The notes beneath the pieces were generated by a model, which saw nothing but the letters and a program-made list of their open reading frames with translations, was not told where the DNA came from and did no database searches. DNA of 64,000 bases, taken from Caballeronia novacaledonica. GTDB lineage: Bacteria; Pseudomonadota; Gammaproteobacteria; Burkholderiales; Burkholderiaceae. Every line of letters begins with the position of its first letter. The first letter of the stretch is position 1. The stretch is taken from assembly GCF_900258035.1 (NCBI RefSeq), contig NZ_OGTP01000004.1, positions 1-64,000 of the forward strand. The letters run 5' to 3'. Positions 8,685-17,437 of the stretch are shown in pieces. The translations under genes were made by a program, and so were the position numbers.

Positions 8685-9812
8685 ATGAAACGACGTTTGT
8701 TGGTCATCGCCGCAAGCGCGCTGTGTGTTCAGAGCGCCTTCGCCCAGAGCAGCGTGACGCTCTATGGACTGGTTTCGACAGGCATCGTCTACGCGAACAA
8801 TCAACGCGGCGCGGACAAGCAGGGACATTCGACATGGCAGTTCTCGAGCGGCCCGATGCAGACGCCGCGCTGGGGCATGAAGGGCACCGAAGATCTGGGC
8901 GGCGGCGTGAAAGCGATCTTCACGCTGGAGAGCGGCTATAACATCGGCAACGGCACGCTCTCGCAGGGCGGACGCGAGTTCGGGCGGCAGGCGTTCGTCG
9001 GGTTGTCGTCGAATACGCTCGGCACGATCACGCTCGGGCGTCAATACGACGAGGCGGTCACGTTGTGCATGTTCGAGTCGGCGTGCCAGTTCGCGGCGTA
9101 CGGCGCGCATATCGGCGACAGCGACAACGTGTTCGACACCTTCCGCATCAACAACGCGGTGCAGTACAAGACGATCGACTATGGCGGCTTTCAGGCGGAA
9201 GCGCTGTACGGATTCTCGAATCGCGCCGGCGGTTTTTCCGACAACAACGCTTACAGCGCGGCGGTGCAATACCGCAGAGGTCCGTTGTCGTTGGGCGCGG
9301 CGTTCCTGCTCGTCAACGAGCCGAACGACCCGAACAACCCGAACGGCGCCGTCGTCGGCGATTATGGCTTCACGTCGCCGTTCATCACCAACCCGGCGAC
9401 GGGCGCGGGCGTGCGCAGACAGACCATGTACGGCGCGGGCGGCGCTTACGCGTTCGGAAAGGTGAGCGCGTCGTTCCTCTATACGAACGCGCGCTTCGAC
9501 TATCTGGACGAGTCACGATTGACGCTGCAGAACTTCGAAGTCTCGCTGACGGACTATGTGTTGCCCGATTTGCTGCTTGGCGCGGCGTACATCTATACGA
9601 CCGGGCAGTACCATCCGCAGGACGCGTCGCCAGCGTGGCATCAGGTGAATGCGGGCGCGAACTACTTCCTCAGCAAGCGCACGGACGTGTTCCTCGTCGG
9701 CGTCTATCAGCATGCGGCGAAGGACGCCCCGTATGCGCAAATCTATACGCTGTCGCCATCGACGACGAAGACGCAGGTCTCGGCCGTCGTCGGGTTGAGG
9801 CATCGGTGGTAA
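8685..9812 (+). CDS. Gram-negative trimeric porin
   Basis: A 375-residue outer-membrane beta-barrel of the Burkholderia/Neisseria porin type (OmpC-like). A signal peptide covers about residues 1-20 (MKRRLLVIAASALCVQSAFA). The mature N-terminus SSVTLYGLVSTGI is diagnostic, as are GTEDLGGGVKAIFTLESGY and FGRQAFVGL. The last strand ends in VVGLRHRW, with aromatic C-terminus as required for BAM insertion. The start has AGGAAAG upstream. It is divergent from the importer operon and may let the same substrate cross the outer membrane; co-regulation is inference. Two Cys in the loop CMFESACQF are a little unusual for a porin and may form a disulfide in the extracellular loop. Confidence 0.95.
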   Translation: MKRRLLVIAASALCVQSAFAQSSVTLYGLVSTGIVYANNQRGADKQGHSTWQFSSGPMQTPRWGMKGTEDLGGGVKAIFTLESGYNIGNGTLSQGGREFGRQAFVGLSSNTLGTITLGRQYDEAVTLCMFESACQFAAYGAHIGDSDNVFDTFRINNAVQYKTIDYGGFQAEALYGFSNRAGGFSDNNAYSAAVQYRRGPLSLGAAFLLVNEPNDPNNPNGAVVGDYGFTSPFITNPATGAGVRRQTMYGAGGAYAFGKVSASFLYTNARFDYLDESRLTLQNFEVSLTDYVLPDLLLGAAYIYTTGQYHPQDASPAWHQVNAGANYFLSKRTDVFLVGVYQHAAKDAPYAQIYTLSPSTTKTQVSAVVGLRHRW

Positions 9813-9957
9813 TGCGTCGCTCTAAAGTTGCAAGTTCCGATGCCGTTAGAAAGGAAGTCTTTATCGGCTGCCAGAACGGCGCGCCGTTTTTTTCGAGACC
9901 GAGATTGGCTCCTTTCATTTCCTTGCCGCGAATGCAAGTCAAAACATCAGAACAAGC

Positions 9958-10695
9958 ATGAAACTCGTCGTTGCGGTATCTGCACTTACAGTCGCTTTGG
10001 CCGGATGCGGCGGAGGTGGATCGGATAACGCGCCAAGCGCGCCCGAGGCAAACGCCGCCCAAGGCCTTTACGCAGGAACCGATGCAAACGGCAACGCCGT
10101 CGCCGGCGTCGTGCTCGAGACGGGCGCGTTCTACTTCGTGTATGCAAACACGACGACCAACGCGTTTGGATTGGTGCAAGGCACGTCGTCTGCCTCTCAC
10201 GGCACTTTCCAGTCCGACAACGCTCGCACCTTCGACATCACCGGCAACGGCGCGGGCGATACGCCCGTACTCGCAGGTTACAACGAGAAGAACAGCGTCC
10301 AGGGCGTGATCTATACGAGCGCGGCGAAGCAGAACAGCTTCAAGTTCAATCTGACTTACGACGGCACGTATGAGCGGGCGATTTCGCTGTCGTCCGTCGC
10401 GGGGGCGTATTCGGGCGCGGCGGGATCGATCAAGGGCAGTGAGACCACCACGTTCGTGATCGGGCAGGACGGCGCGATCAAAGGTACGGGAGCGAGCGGC
10501 TGTACGTTCAGCGGAACGGCAACGCCGCATGGGAACAAGGACTTTCTGGACGCTACTGTTTCGTTTGGAGGCGCGCCTTGTCTCTATCCAGGCGTCACGG
10601 TCACGGGTGTCGTGTTCTTCAGCGCTGGGGAGGTGCTGGCGGCGCTGACGTTGCCCGACCGGTCGGATGCGTTTGTTGTTGCGGGTACGAAGTGA
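9958..10695 (+). CDS. Putative lipoprotein of unknown function
   Basis: A 245-residue protein with a lipoprotein signal: a short n-region, VSALTVALAGC, and a Cys followed by a Gly-rich linker. The mature part is Gly/Thr/Ser-rich and looks like beta strands (GLYAGTDANGNAVAGVVLETG, then FYFVYANTT). It resembles small beta-barrel-like lipoproteins common in Burkholderia. Two Cys near the C-terminal third (SGCTFSG and APCLYPG) may pair. No known domain is recognised. No strong ribosome site precedes the ATG. It stands alone between the porin and the gene-poor region. Confidence 0.75.
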   Translation: MKLVVAVSALTVALAGCGGGGSDNAPSAPEANAAQGLYAGTDANGNAVAGVVLETGAFYFVYANTTTNAFGLVQGTSSASHGTFQSDNARTFDITGNGAGDTPVLAGYNEKNSVQGVIYTSAAKQNSFKFNLTYDGTYERAISLSSVAGAYSGAAGSIKGSETTTFVIGQDGAIKGTGASGCTFSGTATPHGNKDFLDATVSFGGAPCLYPGVTVTGVVFFSAGEVLAALTLPDRSDAFVVAGTK

Positions 10696-10773
10696 GGCGA
10701 GTTTTGAATTTTTTTATGCTCTGCCCGCGACCCATCTGCGTCTCTTAGCCCGGACGGATCGATTGGACGCTAG

Positions 10774-10800
10774 ACAGCCTGTGCGATTGTCACAGGCTGT
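10774..10800. repeat. Perfect inverted repeat, 10-bp arms
   Basis: ACAGCCTGTG at 10774-10783 pairs with CACAGGCTGT at 10791-10800, with a 7-base loop. No T-tract follows on either strand, so an intrinsic terminator is unlikely. It could be a protein-binding site or a relic. It lies about 80 bases after the lipoprotein gene. Confidence 0.6.
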
Positions 10801-11253
10801 TGGCGACTTGCTAGTCGCGCTGAGACAAGACCGTTAGTTGCGTTGAATGACTGCGGTTGAACCGCGATTTGCAATGCAGTTTCGAACAGCGCTGTCTCGC
10901 CGCAGTCGCCCTCTCGCTTGCAGCACACATCAAAGCGACCGAACCGGGCGCAGCGCAATTCGGATCGTGACTTTCGCGATTGCGCTCAACCCTTTCGTCT
11001 TCGCTGCGGTCGTGCAGGTTCGTGAACAAATCGCACGCGATTCGGCGAGCATTTCAAGCGCGGGGCATGCGTGCGTGGCTAAAGCGCCGACGCAGCGGCA
11101 AACGGTGGTCGAAGAATGTCGATTTCCGTGCTCGCTCAAGCGCCGAACAGACGCATGTTGTGACGGCTTATCTAGACATTGAGCCGGCATCGCTACGCGC
11201 ATACTCAATGCAATCGATGTTCCGTCACAATGAACGACCGGGTGAGGTGGACA

Positions 11254-11420
11254 TGGCTGTCCTTGAATTCCTTGGCACGATGGGGTTTGTCGCTGCTGTA
11301 CTGCTTTCGTTGCTGGCGGTGTTGGACGTTTTCATACCGAGCCTGAGCCCGGGCTTGAACCGAAGGCGCGCTTTCAACTTCATCCGCGCACGTACGCTCG
11401 CGAAATCCCGGGTGCGATAG
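11254..11420 (+). CDS. Possible small membrane protein (doubtful)
   Basis: A 55-codon frame starting ATGGCTGTCC with GTGAGGTGG just upstream. The product has one hydrophobic segment at residues 8-28 (LGTMGFVAAVLLSLLAVLDVF), followed by an Arg-rich tail. This is the only frame in the gene-poor stretch that looks like a plausible protein. It has no recognised relatives and could be chance. The upstream GGTGAGGT also resembles the iteron core, so the apparent ribosome site may mean something else. Confidence 0.2.
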
Positions 11421-12854
11421 CGGAGCGTTGGACCACTTCCCTGGTGGACGTTCTCCACGCTCGGGCTGGCCACATCGAGTGGTCTCGGATGGATTCGGAT
11501 CGCGTCGGGGAGGCCATTTTCTTATGGCTTGGTCGGTTGCGTTAGTTTCGTGTCGATCAAAACATTTCTTGTGTTTTTTGTTACGATTTTGATCGCATCG
11601 CTCTGCGTCCGTGCTCCACGGCCAATCCATATGATCTTCTGGGCGATAGCGCCTGCCTCGCCGTGAAACAATTCCTCGAAAGAGGATGAAAAACGGCGTT
11701 GAACCTTCTGCTAGTAAGGATCTCAGGGCTTGTCGCTGTTGCAAGCAATGTTTCACGATTTCCGGTGCCGGGCATTAGAAGGGGGTGTGGGTGGATTGAG
11801 TTCTGGTGGCTAGGCATTTTTCGCTCGAAAACCGGCAGTCAGCCGGTGACGTAACATCCTCGCTGGACACGCTTTGACCTTCATCACGCACTACACTCAT
11901 AGGCAGAAATTTCGGCCCCGAGTTGAATCAATTGCTCCGCGTTTCAATGAGATGTCAGAGAACCTTTAGACCACGCCGACGTCTTTGTCTTCTCTGTGTC
12001 GTGCCACCTTGCTGCGCAGCGAAAAGAGGATTGGCTTGGCCGCCCCATGTGAGCGAAATACGCGGACGAGATCGCTTACCGCCTTGCTCTGAGCGCGAGC
12101 GTGCGTCAATCTTTCGTCTCAACTTAGTTGCCAGGGTTCGCTGGTTACCTTCGGCGCATCGATTCGCCAAGATCCATGCGCCATTCCTTCGGGCGCTCAA
12201 CCGCGGAAATCTCTCCCGCTGGACCGAGATGGCCCGAATTTAAGGCGGCGCATGTCCGATTCATCAGAGGCGCCGGCTTACGTCGCGCTCGCTCGAACCA
12301 TCGTCGTCAACGGTTCTGCCCGCCCATGCGTCCCAAACATCTTCTTGTCGTTAGCCGAAAGAGTGGGGGCCACTCGCCATCCTAAGACGAAACTCTCTGA
12401 GCGATTCTTTCGGTCGATGTGCCAGCGATTGCACGTTTTCGTGACGTATAGGATCACGGGTAGTGAACGTCGTCAGAGTTGGGCTCGGTCGCTGTGACCG
12501 ATTGGCGATGGCAGCAAATTACGCGGGATTTTTGGTGTGGAGTTTGGCGCTCTCAGGTTGGCAAATCGCGTCCGAGCCATTATTGATCCGTTCTGTTTTG
12601 ATGCTTAGACTGCACCACTTCGCGACCTTTGTGAGATTTTATCTTCGCTGCGATCTCGCTCCGCTCGTTAATGGGATCGTTCGGGCGACCAAGTCTTTAA
12701 AAGACGGAGCGGCGTAGTTGCCGTGAGACATCACCTGACTAATCAGGCGAAGCTTGGCGACTAGCATCAACCGAGACCCAAGCCTGATTTGCCACGAGGG
12801 CGCGGCTTTAGGTAAGTAGATCGTCGCTGGCGCGCCTAGTCGCCGCACGAAGGA

Positions 12855-12938
12855 GTGTCCCAAGTAGGGACACGCGTCGGATCTGCGGCAGATTGTGTCG
12901 GTTGGATCTTCACGCGGGGGTGTCCCAAGTTGAGACAC
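12855..12938. other. Candidate parS pair (two copies of a 19-bp palindrome)
   Basis: Copy 1 at 12855-12873 is GTGTCCCAAGTAGGGACAC, with perfect 7-bp arms. Copy 2 at 12920-12938 is GTGTCCCAAGTTGAGACAC, with one mismatch between arms. They are 65 bases apart and end 74 bases from the parB stop. Position, palindromy and repetition fit centromere sites bound by the ParB encoded next door. The sequence differs from the canonical chromosomal parS (GTTTCACGTGAAAC), as expected for a secondary replicon with its own partition system. Confidence 0.65.
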
Positions 12939-13011
12939 TGCCTCTGAGACAGCGCGTATCTCAAGCGCATCGTTCGAAACGATTCAGTCCAGATAACAGC
13001 TTCGATCCAAA

Positions 13012-13983
13012 TCACCCATTGTCTGCAAACAACTGCGCAACCAGATCCCTTATCTGCTTCTCCTTATCCACCGTCAGCATCCCCGCCTTGATTTTTACAG
13101 TCAGTCCCATCGAGTCCCTGGTGATCGATCCCGCTTGAGAACCGCTTGCGAAAATCTTGTCGATGCTACGATCACTGACGCCCGGCGCCGGCTTTCCTTG
13201 TTCCTCCAACGCCTGCTTAATCGCCTTTCCCAGTTTCGACTGCTCCAAGTCGCCCGCAACCACCCTCGCCCACAAATCCTTGGCGATCTCGAATGCCGCG
13301 TCATTTCGACCTCGCAACACCGAAACCACACTCTCCGCCGCGGTCGCCCCCAATAACCGCGGCTGTACATCCAGATCTTGGAGCACGAAGTCCGGCAATT
13401 CGCCGAACGACAAATAGCGATAAAGCTCAGAACGCGAAATTCCCAACGCTTCGGCCATTCGTTTGCGGTTAGGAAACTCCTTCTCCGTCCGTCGAATCGA
13501 TCGCGAAATTTCGTAGTCGCACAGATCCTCACGCGCCACGTTCTCAACGAGCGCTAGCATCGCCATTTCTTCGTCGGAGAGATCGACGACCAGAACCTTG
13601 ATCGACTCCTTCCCGATCATCTTGTGCGCGCGCCACCGACGCTCGCCCGCCACGATCTGAAATCCCGCGCCGACGCGGCGAACCACGATCGGCTGAACAA
13701 GTCCAGCTTCGCGAATCGACTCAGCCAACTGAACAAGTTTCGCGTCGTTGAATACCTGACGCGGCTGCCAAGGATTCGGAACAATATCGGCTACGGGCGC
13801 CTCTGACGCAGGACCGGCCTGCTCGAGCTGCGCAATGCGCTGCTGTGCCGAGGCCAGCGCGGCGGCCATCCCGGGCGCGGTACGCGGACTCGCAGCTTTC
13901 TCCTGCTGCGGATCGAGCTGGATGTCTTTTGCCGCCCGCACTTCGGCGGTCTTGCTCATCATGCGATCGCGAAGGCTGCTCAT
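13012..13983 (-). CDS. parB: ParB-family partition protein
   Basis: A 323-residue ParB. The CTP-binding ParB core begins near residue 62 (VADIVPNPWQPRQVF). It has the box I-like VQPIVVRR and the key GERRWRA motif at 113-119. A helix-turn-helix follows at about 173-193 (RKRMAEALGISRSELYRYLSF), then a C-terminal dimerisation part. The ATG at 13983 overlaps the parA stop (ATGA) and has GGAGG eight bases upstream; a frame extension five codons longer lacks support. It binds parS, probably the palindromes just downstream at 12855-12938, spreads, and works with ParA to segregate the replicon. Helix sequence and size resemble plasmid and secondary-chromosome ParBs rather than the main chromosomal type. 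Confidence 0.95.
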   Translation of the reverse strand: MSSLRDRMMSKTAEVRAAKDIQLDPQQEKAASPRTAPGMAAALASAQQRIAQLEQAGPASEAPVADIVPNPWQPRQVFNDAKLVQLAESIREAGLVQPIVVRRVGAGFQIVAGERRWRAHKMIGKESIKVLVVDLSDEEMAMLALVENVAREDLCDYEISRSIRRTEKEFPNRKRMAEALGISRSELYRYLSFGELPDFVLQDLDVQPRLLGATAAESVVSVLRGRNDAAFEIAKDLWARVVAGDLEQSKLGKAIKQALEEQGKPAPGVSDRSIDKIFASGSQAGSITRDSMGLTVKIKAGMLTVDKEKQIRDLVAQLFADNG

Positions 13984-15188
13984 TGTCCTGCCCTCCATTG
14001 GGCTACGTACTGGTCATCAATCCATTTGCAGTAGTCCACCATCGGTTGCTTCACGCGCGCCAAGGTCTTCGCTACTGTTTCGGCACGCGATAAATCGAAC
14101 ACCGTCGAAAACGCCAACGCGCCGTTACTCATCACCGAACTAGCCGGGATTTCCGTGGTGTGCAGCCAATCTCCGTAAGCCCGCTGAGACCAGGAGCGCA
14201 CAACGGGCGCCGACGACGTACTGCCATAGTCCACGCGTGAGAGAAGCACCGAGACGAAGTCGTAGGTCTTGTCGACCTCGTGCTCCACGAAACCATTCGC
14301 GACTTCCGCGAACAGCGACCAGAACGACACCGAAGAGATAAAGTCCAGGCTCTCGGGCACGAGCGGCATGACCATGGAGTCGGCGGCCATCAGTCCGTTC
14401 AGCGTCATATAAGATAGCGACGGCGCGGTGTCGAGAATGATGTAGTCATATTGCGCGCGCAGCGGCTCGATCCCTTTCCGCAGCACAGACCAGAATTCGA
14501 AGTTCGCATTCGTCTTCTGAGCAGTCGGCAGGTGGAACTCGGCGTCATGCAGATAGTTGTGCGCCGGAATGACATCGAGACCGTCCCAATACGTCGTCTG
14601 CACTTTCGACGAAAGGCCGCCTTCGATATCCGGGTCATAGATATAGGGCAGGACAGTGTCCTCCCACGTCAGATCCTTTTCGGCGTACAAGCCGCACAAC
14701 TCTGAGAGCGACGCTTGTGGGTCCAGGTCGATCATGAGAACCTTTCGACCACGCAGACTCAATCCTTGACCGATGCACATCGATGTCGTCGTCTTGCAGG
14801 AGCCGCCTTTGAAGTTGGCGGTAATCAAGACGCGCCCGCGATGTTCGCGCGTGCCGGTGACGAGCGGTGTCTGATAGATGTCCGAGACCTGTTGCACCCA
14901 GGTTCGGGCATCCGGCAAAGAAAAAATGCGGGCGCGGCCCGTCCCATGCGTTTCGCCCGGCGGCAGTTCGCTTCCTTCCTTGGTCGCCAGGTAGTTGATC
15001 TTTTGACGGTCAATTCCACACATGTCCGAGAGTTCGCCGATCGTGAAAACGGGAGCCGTCTTCCGCGGCCTCGGGGCCAATATCTGATCACGGAGTTCGT
15101 TCGTCATGACCGACAAACGCTCGGCGAACTCTCCCAGATTGGAGAGCTTCACCCGTCGATTAATCCCTGGCAGTTCACTCAAATTCAT
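13980..15188 (-). CDS. parA: ParA-family partition ATPase (type Ia, with N-terminal HTH)
   Basis: A 402-residue Walker-type ATPase. The deviant Walker A is KGGSCKTT at residues 127-134, with the signature Lys127. A DLDPQAS segment lies near 154-160 and Walker B is in YIILDTAPSLSY. The first 110 residues hold a MerR-like helix-turn-helix (FTIGELSDMCGIDRQKINYL), the hallmark of type Ia ParA that also represses its own promoter. The usual V-G of KGGVGKTT is S-C here. The gene is first in parA-parB and faces away from the iterons and rep. The inverted repeat at 15248-15278, 60 bases upstream of the start, is a candidate ParA operator. Confidence 0.95.
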   Translation of the reverse strand: MNLSELPGINRRVKLSNLGEFAERLSVMTNELRDQILAPRPRKTAPVFTIGELSDMCGIDRQKINYLATKEGSELPPGETHGTGRARIFSLPDARTWVQQVSDIYQTPLVTGTREHRGRVLITANFKGGSCKTTTSMCIGQGLSLRGRKVLMIDLDPQASLSELCGLYAEKDLTWEDTVLPYIYDPDIEGGLSSKVQTTYWDGLDVIPAHNYLHDAEFHLPTAQKTNANFEFWSVLRKGIEPLRAQYDYIILDTAPSLSYMTLNGLMAADSMVMPLVPESLDFISSVSFWSLFAEVANGFVEHEVDKTYDFVSVLLSRVDYGSTSSAPVVRSWSQRAYGDWLHTTEIPASSVMSNGALAFSTVFDLSRAETVAKTLARVKQPMVDYCKWIDDQYVAQWRAGQ

Positions 15189-15247
15189 TCGGGCGTTTCC
15201 TTATAGATCCACGGTGAGGTGTTTTCTCCACGCTCCGTGATGTTTCC

Positions 15248-15278
15248 ACGGTTTTGGTGTAACTTGATATCAAACCGT
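15248..15278. promoter_or_regulatory. Inverted repeat upstream of parA (candidate operator)
   Basis: ACGGTTT at 15248-15254 is mirrored by AAACCGT at 15272-15278, with a 17-base A/T-rich spacer. It lies 60 bases upstream of the parA start. Type Ia ParA proteins repress their own promoter through such palindromes. An iteron-like core (CACGGTGAGG, 15210-15219) sits between it and the gene. Confidence 0.45.
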
Positions 15279-15449
15279 AGAATACTCGCCAGAGCGATAA
15301 ATCGCCATTGGAATCGAAAGAAATTTGCAGACGCCGTGGTTGACATCAAAAAACCTATATCTTTCCGTGACTTGGCTTGGCTCGTCGCCCGACGAAACTG
15401 GTTTCTGGCCAGTCCGACAACAATGTCGCTGACGCCTCGACACAAAACA

Positions 15450-15523
15450 CCTCACCTCAGCGAATGGGTCAGCGCCGGTAAAACGGAAGCGTCGTTCGTC
15501 CTTTCACAATTTGCCTCACCAAA
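15450..15523 (-). repeat. Outlying inverted iteron copies on the parA side
   Basis: Two iteron cores read on the minus strand: CCTCACCTCA at 15450-15459 and CCTCACC at 15514-15520 (reverse complement GGTGAGG). They are 64 bases apart. Together with the plus-strand copy at 15210-15219 they extend the Rep-binding repeats across the whole parA-rep gap, outside the main array. Confidence 0.55.
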
Positions 15524-15604
15524 CCGCTTGCAGATATCGCCCTCGTAACTGCTGCAGGTTCAAACTCAAGCATCTGCGCTAATCACAGTTAACTTCATGC
15601 TCTC

Positions 15605-15641
15605 GGTGGTTTGTTATTTAAAGAAATGAAAACCTACCACC
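15605..15641. other. A/T-rich segment bounded by GGTGGT/ACCACC (possible unwinding element)
   Basis: GGTGGT at 15605-15610 and ACCACC at 15636-15641 enclose a segment rich in A and T (TTTGTTATTTAAAGAAATGAAAA). It lies just before the iteron array. In iteron origins an A/T-rich duplex-unwinding element sits next to the iterons. No good DnaA box (TTATCCACA) is seen nearby. Confidence 0.4.
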
Positions 15642-15687
15642 ACCAACAGCGCCAACCATATCGTTGAAAATCAGATAGTTGAGTCGG

Positions 15688-15893
15688 CAAGGTGAGGTTT
15701 ACTGTGATCGAGGTGATGTGGATTGATCGCCAAAGTGCTGCGTTTACCCCACCAAGGTGATGTGAAGTGGCGCCGGAGGTGAGGCGTATGGGCGTCGATG
15801 GTGAGGGAAAATGTGACGGACACCGGGAAAGGTGAGCTTTTCTGTGTCGATGCCGAGGCAAGGTGAGGTAGTTTGTGTTGACAGCTCACCTTG
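15688..15893 (+). repeat. Iteron array of the replication origin
   Basis: Eight direct copies of a CAAGGTGAGG-like core start at 15688, 15709, 15731 (degenerate), 15753, 15775, 15797, 15828 and 15859. Spacings are 21, 22, 22, 22, 22, 31 and 31 bases, that is two then three helical turns, so all cores face one side of the helix. The best copies (15688 and 15859) share CAAGGTGAGGT and a following TGTG. An inverted copy GCTCACCTTG at 15884-15893 faces the last direct copy 54 bases before the rep start; such a pair commonly serves as the operator where Rep dimers repress rep. The array marks the origin of this replicon. Confidence 0.9.
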
Positions 15894-15946
15894 CAGCCGT
15901 TAACGTACCGCTCGTTAACAAACACGTCGCTTGATGCGGAGGCGCA

Positions 15947-17335
15947 ATGACGGCAGAAGGGCAGGTGGCCACGTCCAGACAACTGGCGCTGGCGCTATTC
16001 GACGATGCGAATACCGAAGGCCTTCCCGTCGATGCTGCCCGGTCGGACATTGGCTTCTCGCGCAAGAACGTCCTGATTCGGATCGTCGATCTCGGCGTGT
16101 CGGCGCGACGTCTTATCGACGCCGCGTATTTCATCGTCGCTCAAGAACACAAGGTCCACGATCTATACGACGTCGAACTGGACTATTTCAAATGGCTCAT
16201 GCGTTACTCGAGCCGCAACAACGCGCATCTGGAGCAGGTGATCACGGAGGCGCAGAGAGCGCTCATTCAGGCGACCGCGGAACCCGACGCCGATGGGTCC
16301 AAGCCATTCGGATCGGTTCAACTGATCGGACGGATTTCTTACGTGGGCGGACGTTTCCAGTTCCGTGTGCCCCCGGATCTCATCGGGATCATTCGGGGTC
16401 CGGGGAAATCGCACTGGCTGAGCCTGCGCATTACCTCGCTCTTCACGCTCAGCTATGCACGCGTGATGTACGACCACCTGCTTCCTTATGCGGGCGAGGG
16501 TGTAACCGATTGGTTCACGCTCGACGAACTGCGCGCCTGGCAAGGAACGATGGGCGCGAAGGCACAGGAATTCAAGTACTTCAAGCGGGACTGGCTAGCG
16601 CCGGCCGTGGATCAAATCAATGAGGTCTCCGATCTTTCCCTGTCGTACGAGACACGTAACGAGCCGGGTTCACGCAAGATCGGGCGCATGCGTTTTCGCG
16701 TCGAGCGAAAGGAGATGGCTGAGCGGCTGCTTCATACGCACGAGCACGCACAGTCGCTGTACCAGACGCTGAAGCAGGAAATCGGGCTGTCGAGCGCGCA
16801 GTTCGGCCAGATCGCTTCCGACCGCGATACCTACACCGATGCACGTCTGGAGCAGGCGATCGAGCGTACGCGTTTCAGCTTGAAACTGGGCAAGGTATCG
16901 AAGAGTCCGGCGGGCTTCTTCATGAAGGCGCTGAAAGAAGGCTGGATCGTCTCGGACGCGGAGCGTCAGATGTTACACATCCAGCAAGGCCTGGCGTTGA
17001 CCGATCAGCGGGAGGCCGAGGCGAAGGAGCAAGCCGAGGCGCGTCGTGCATTGCAGGTCGCGGCGCAAGACGTGAGCGCGCAGAACCGGATCGTCGACGA
17101 AGTCCGTCGAGGATGGGAAGTGTACGAAGCCGCGACGCCGCGACAGCGCGACGACTGGCGCCGCACTTACAGAACGAGCCCGGGCGGAAAGCTGACGCTG
17201 CGCAGGCTGGGCATCGATCCGTCGAGCGATCTCGTCGAAGCCGTCATCCAGAAGTATCCCGATCTGCGCGATGGGTTCTCGGGGTACGTATTCAATAAGG
17301 CGCGATCGGTGAAGGGCAGGGGCCTCGCGATATAA
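15947..17335 (+). CDS. Replication initiator protein (RepB / Rep_3 family)
   Basis: A 462-residue initiator. Residues about 35-270 fit the two winged-helix domains of Rep_3-type initiators that bind iterons (RKNVLIRIVDLGVSARRLIDAAYF, later LSLRITSLFTLSYARVMYDHLL). The LPYAGEGVTDWFTLDELRAW segment is typical of the second domain. It is longer than most plasmid Reps (about 300-400). The extra C-terminal part (residues about 340-390) is charged and Ala/Glu/Gln-rich, probably a helical coil, followed by a conserved-looking end. The start at 15947 has GGAGG five bases upstream. It initiates replication from the iterons directly before it and likely represses itself through the inverted copy at 15884. 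Confidence 0.92.
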   Translation: MTAEGQVATSRQLALALFDDANTEGLPVDAARSDIGFSRKNVLIRIVDLGVSARRLIDAAYFIVAQEHKVHDLYDVELDYFKWLMRYSSRNNAHLEQVITEAQRALIQATAEPDADGSKPFGSVQLIGRISYVGGRFQFRVPPDLIGIIRGPGKSHWLSLRITSLFTLSYARVMYDHLLPYAGEGVTDWFTLDELRAWQGTMGAKAQEFKYFKRDWLAPAVDQINEVSDLSLSYETRNEPGSRKIGRMRFRVERKEMAERLLHTHEHAQSLYQTLKQEIGLSSAQFGQIASDRDTYTDARLEQAIERTRFSLKLGKVSKSPAGFFMKALKEGWIVSDAERQMLHIQQGLALTDQREAEAKEQAEARRALQVAAQDVSAQNRIVDEVRRGWEVYEAATPRQRDDWRRTYRTSPGGKLTLRRLGIDPSSDLVEAVIQKYPDLRDGFSGYVFNKARSVKGRGLAI

Positions 17336-17437
17336 GTGTCAATCCGAGCGGCGAAATGTCCGGCGGCCGGGCGAGCGAGGCAAGCCAGGACGATTTGCGC
17401 TAGCCTGTCCGATCGTTCTTCAATTTTCACCACGCTT

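Larger units (their letters stand above)
10696..13011. other. 2.3-kb gene-poor stretch beside the partition locus
   Basis: No open frame here shows the codon pattern of the neighbouring genes, recognisable domains or good ribosome sites. Several frames of 60-180 codons exist on both strands but read as low-complexity Arg/Ser/Cys-rich noise. Base composition is visibly less GC-rich than the flanks. The stretch holds a 10-bp-arm inverted repeat (10774-10800), small palindromes such as ACAGCGCTGT at 10886, one weak small-membrane-protein candidate (11254), and two parS-like palindromes at its parB end. Confidence 0.7.

Noticed and set aside
10774-10800. Intrinsic terminator for the lipoprotein gene
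   Set aside because: The stem is perfect but has no T-tract on either strand.
11205-11756. 183-codon minus frame in the gene-poor stretch
   Set aside because: Low-complexity Arg/Ser-rich translation, no start site and no family resemblance.
15688-15893. CRISPR array
   Set aside because: The repeats are 10-bp cores with short variable spacing and no leader or cas genes; they are iterons.
15189-15946. DnaA boxes in the origin
   Set aside because: No TTATCCACA-like nonamer was found between parA and rep; a partial match occurs only inside parB.
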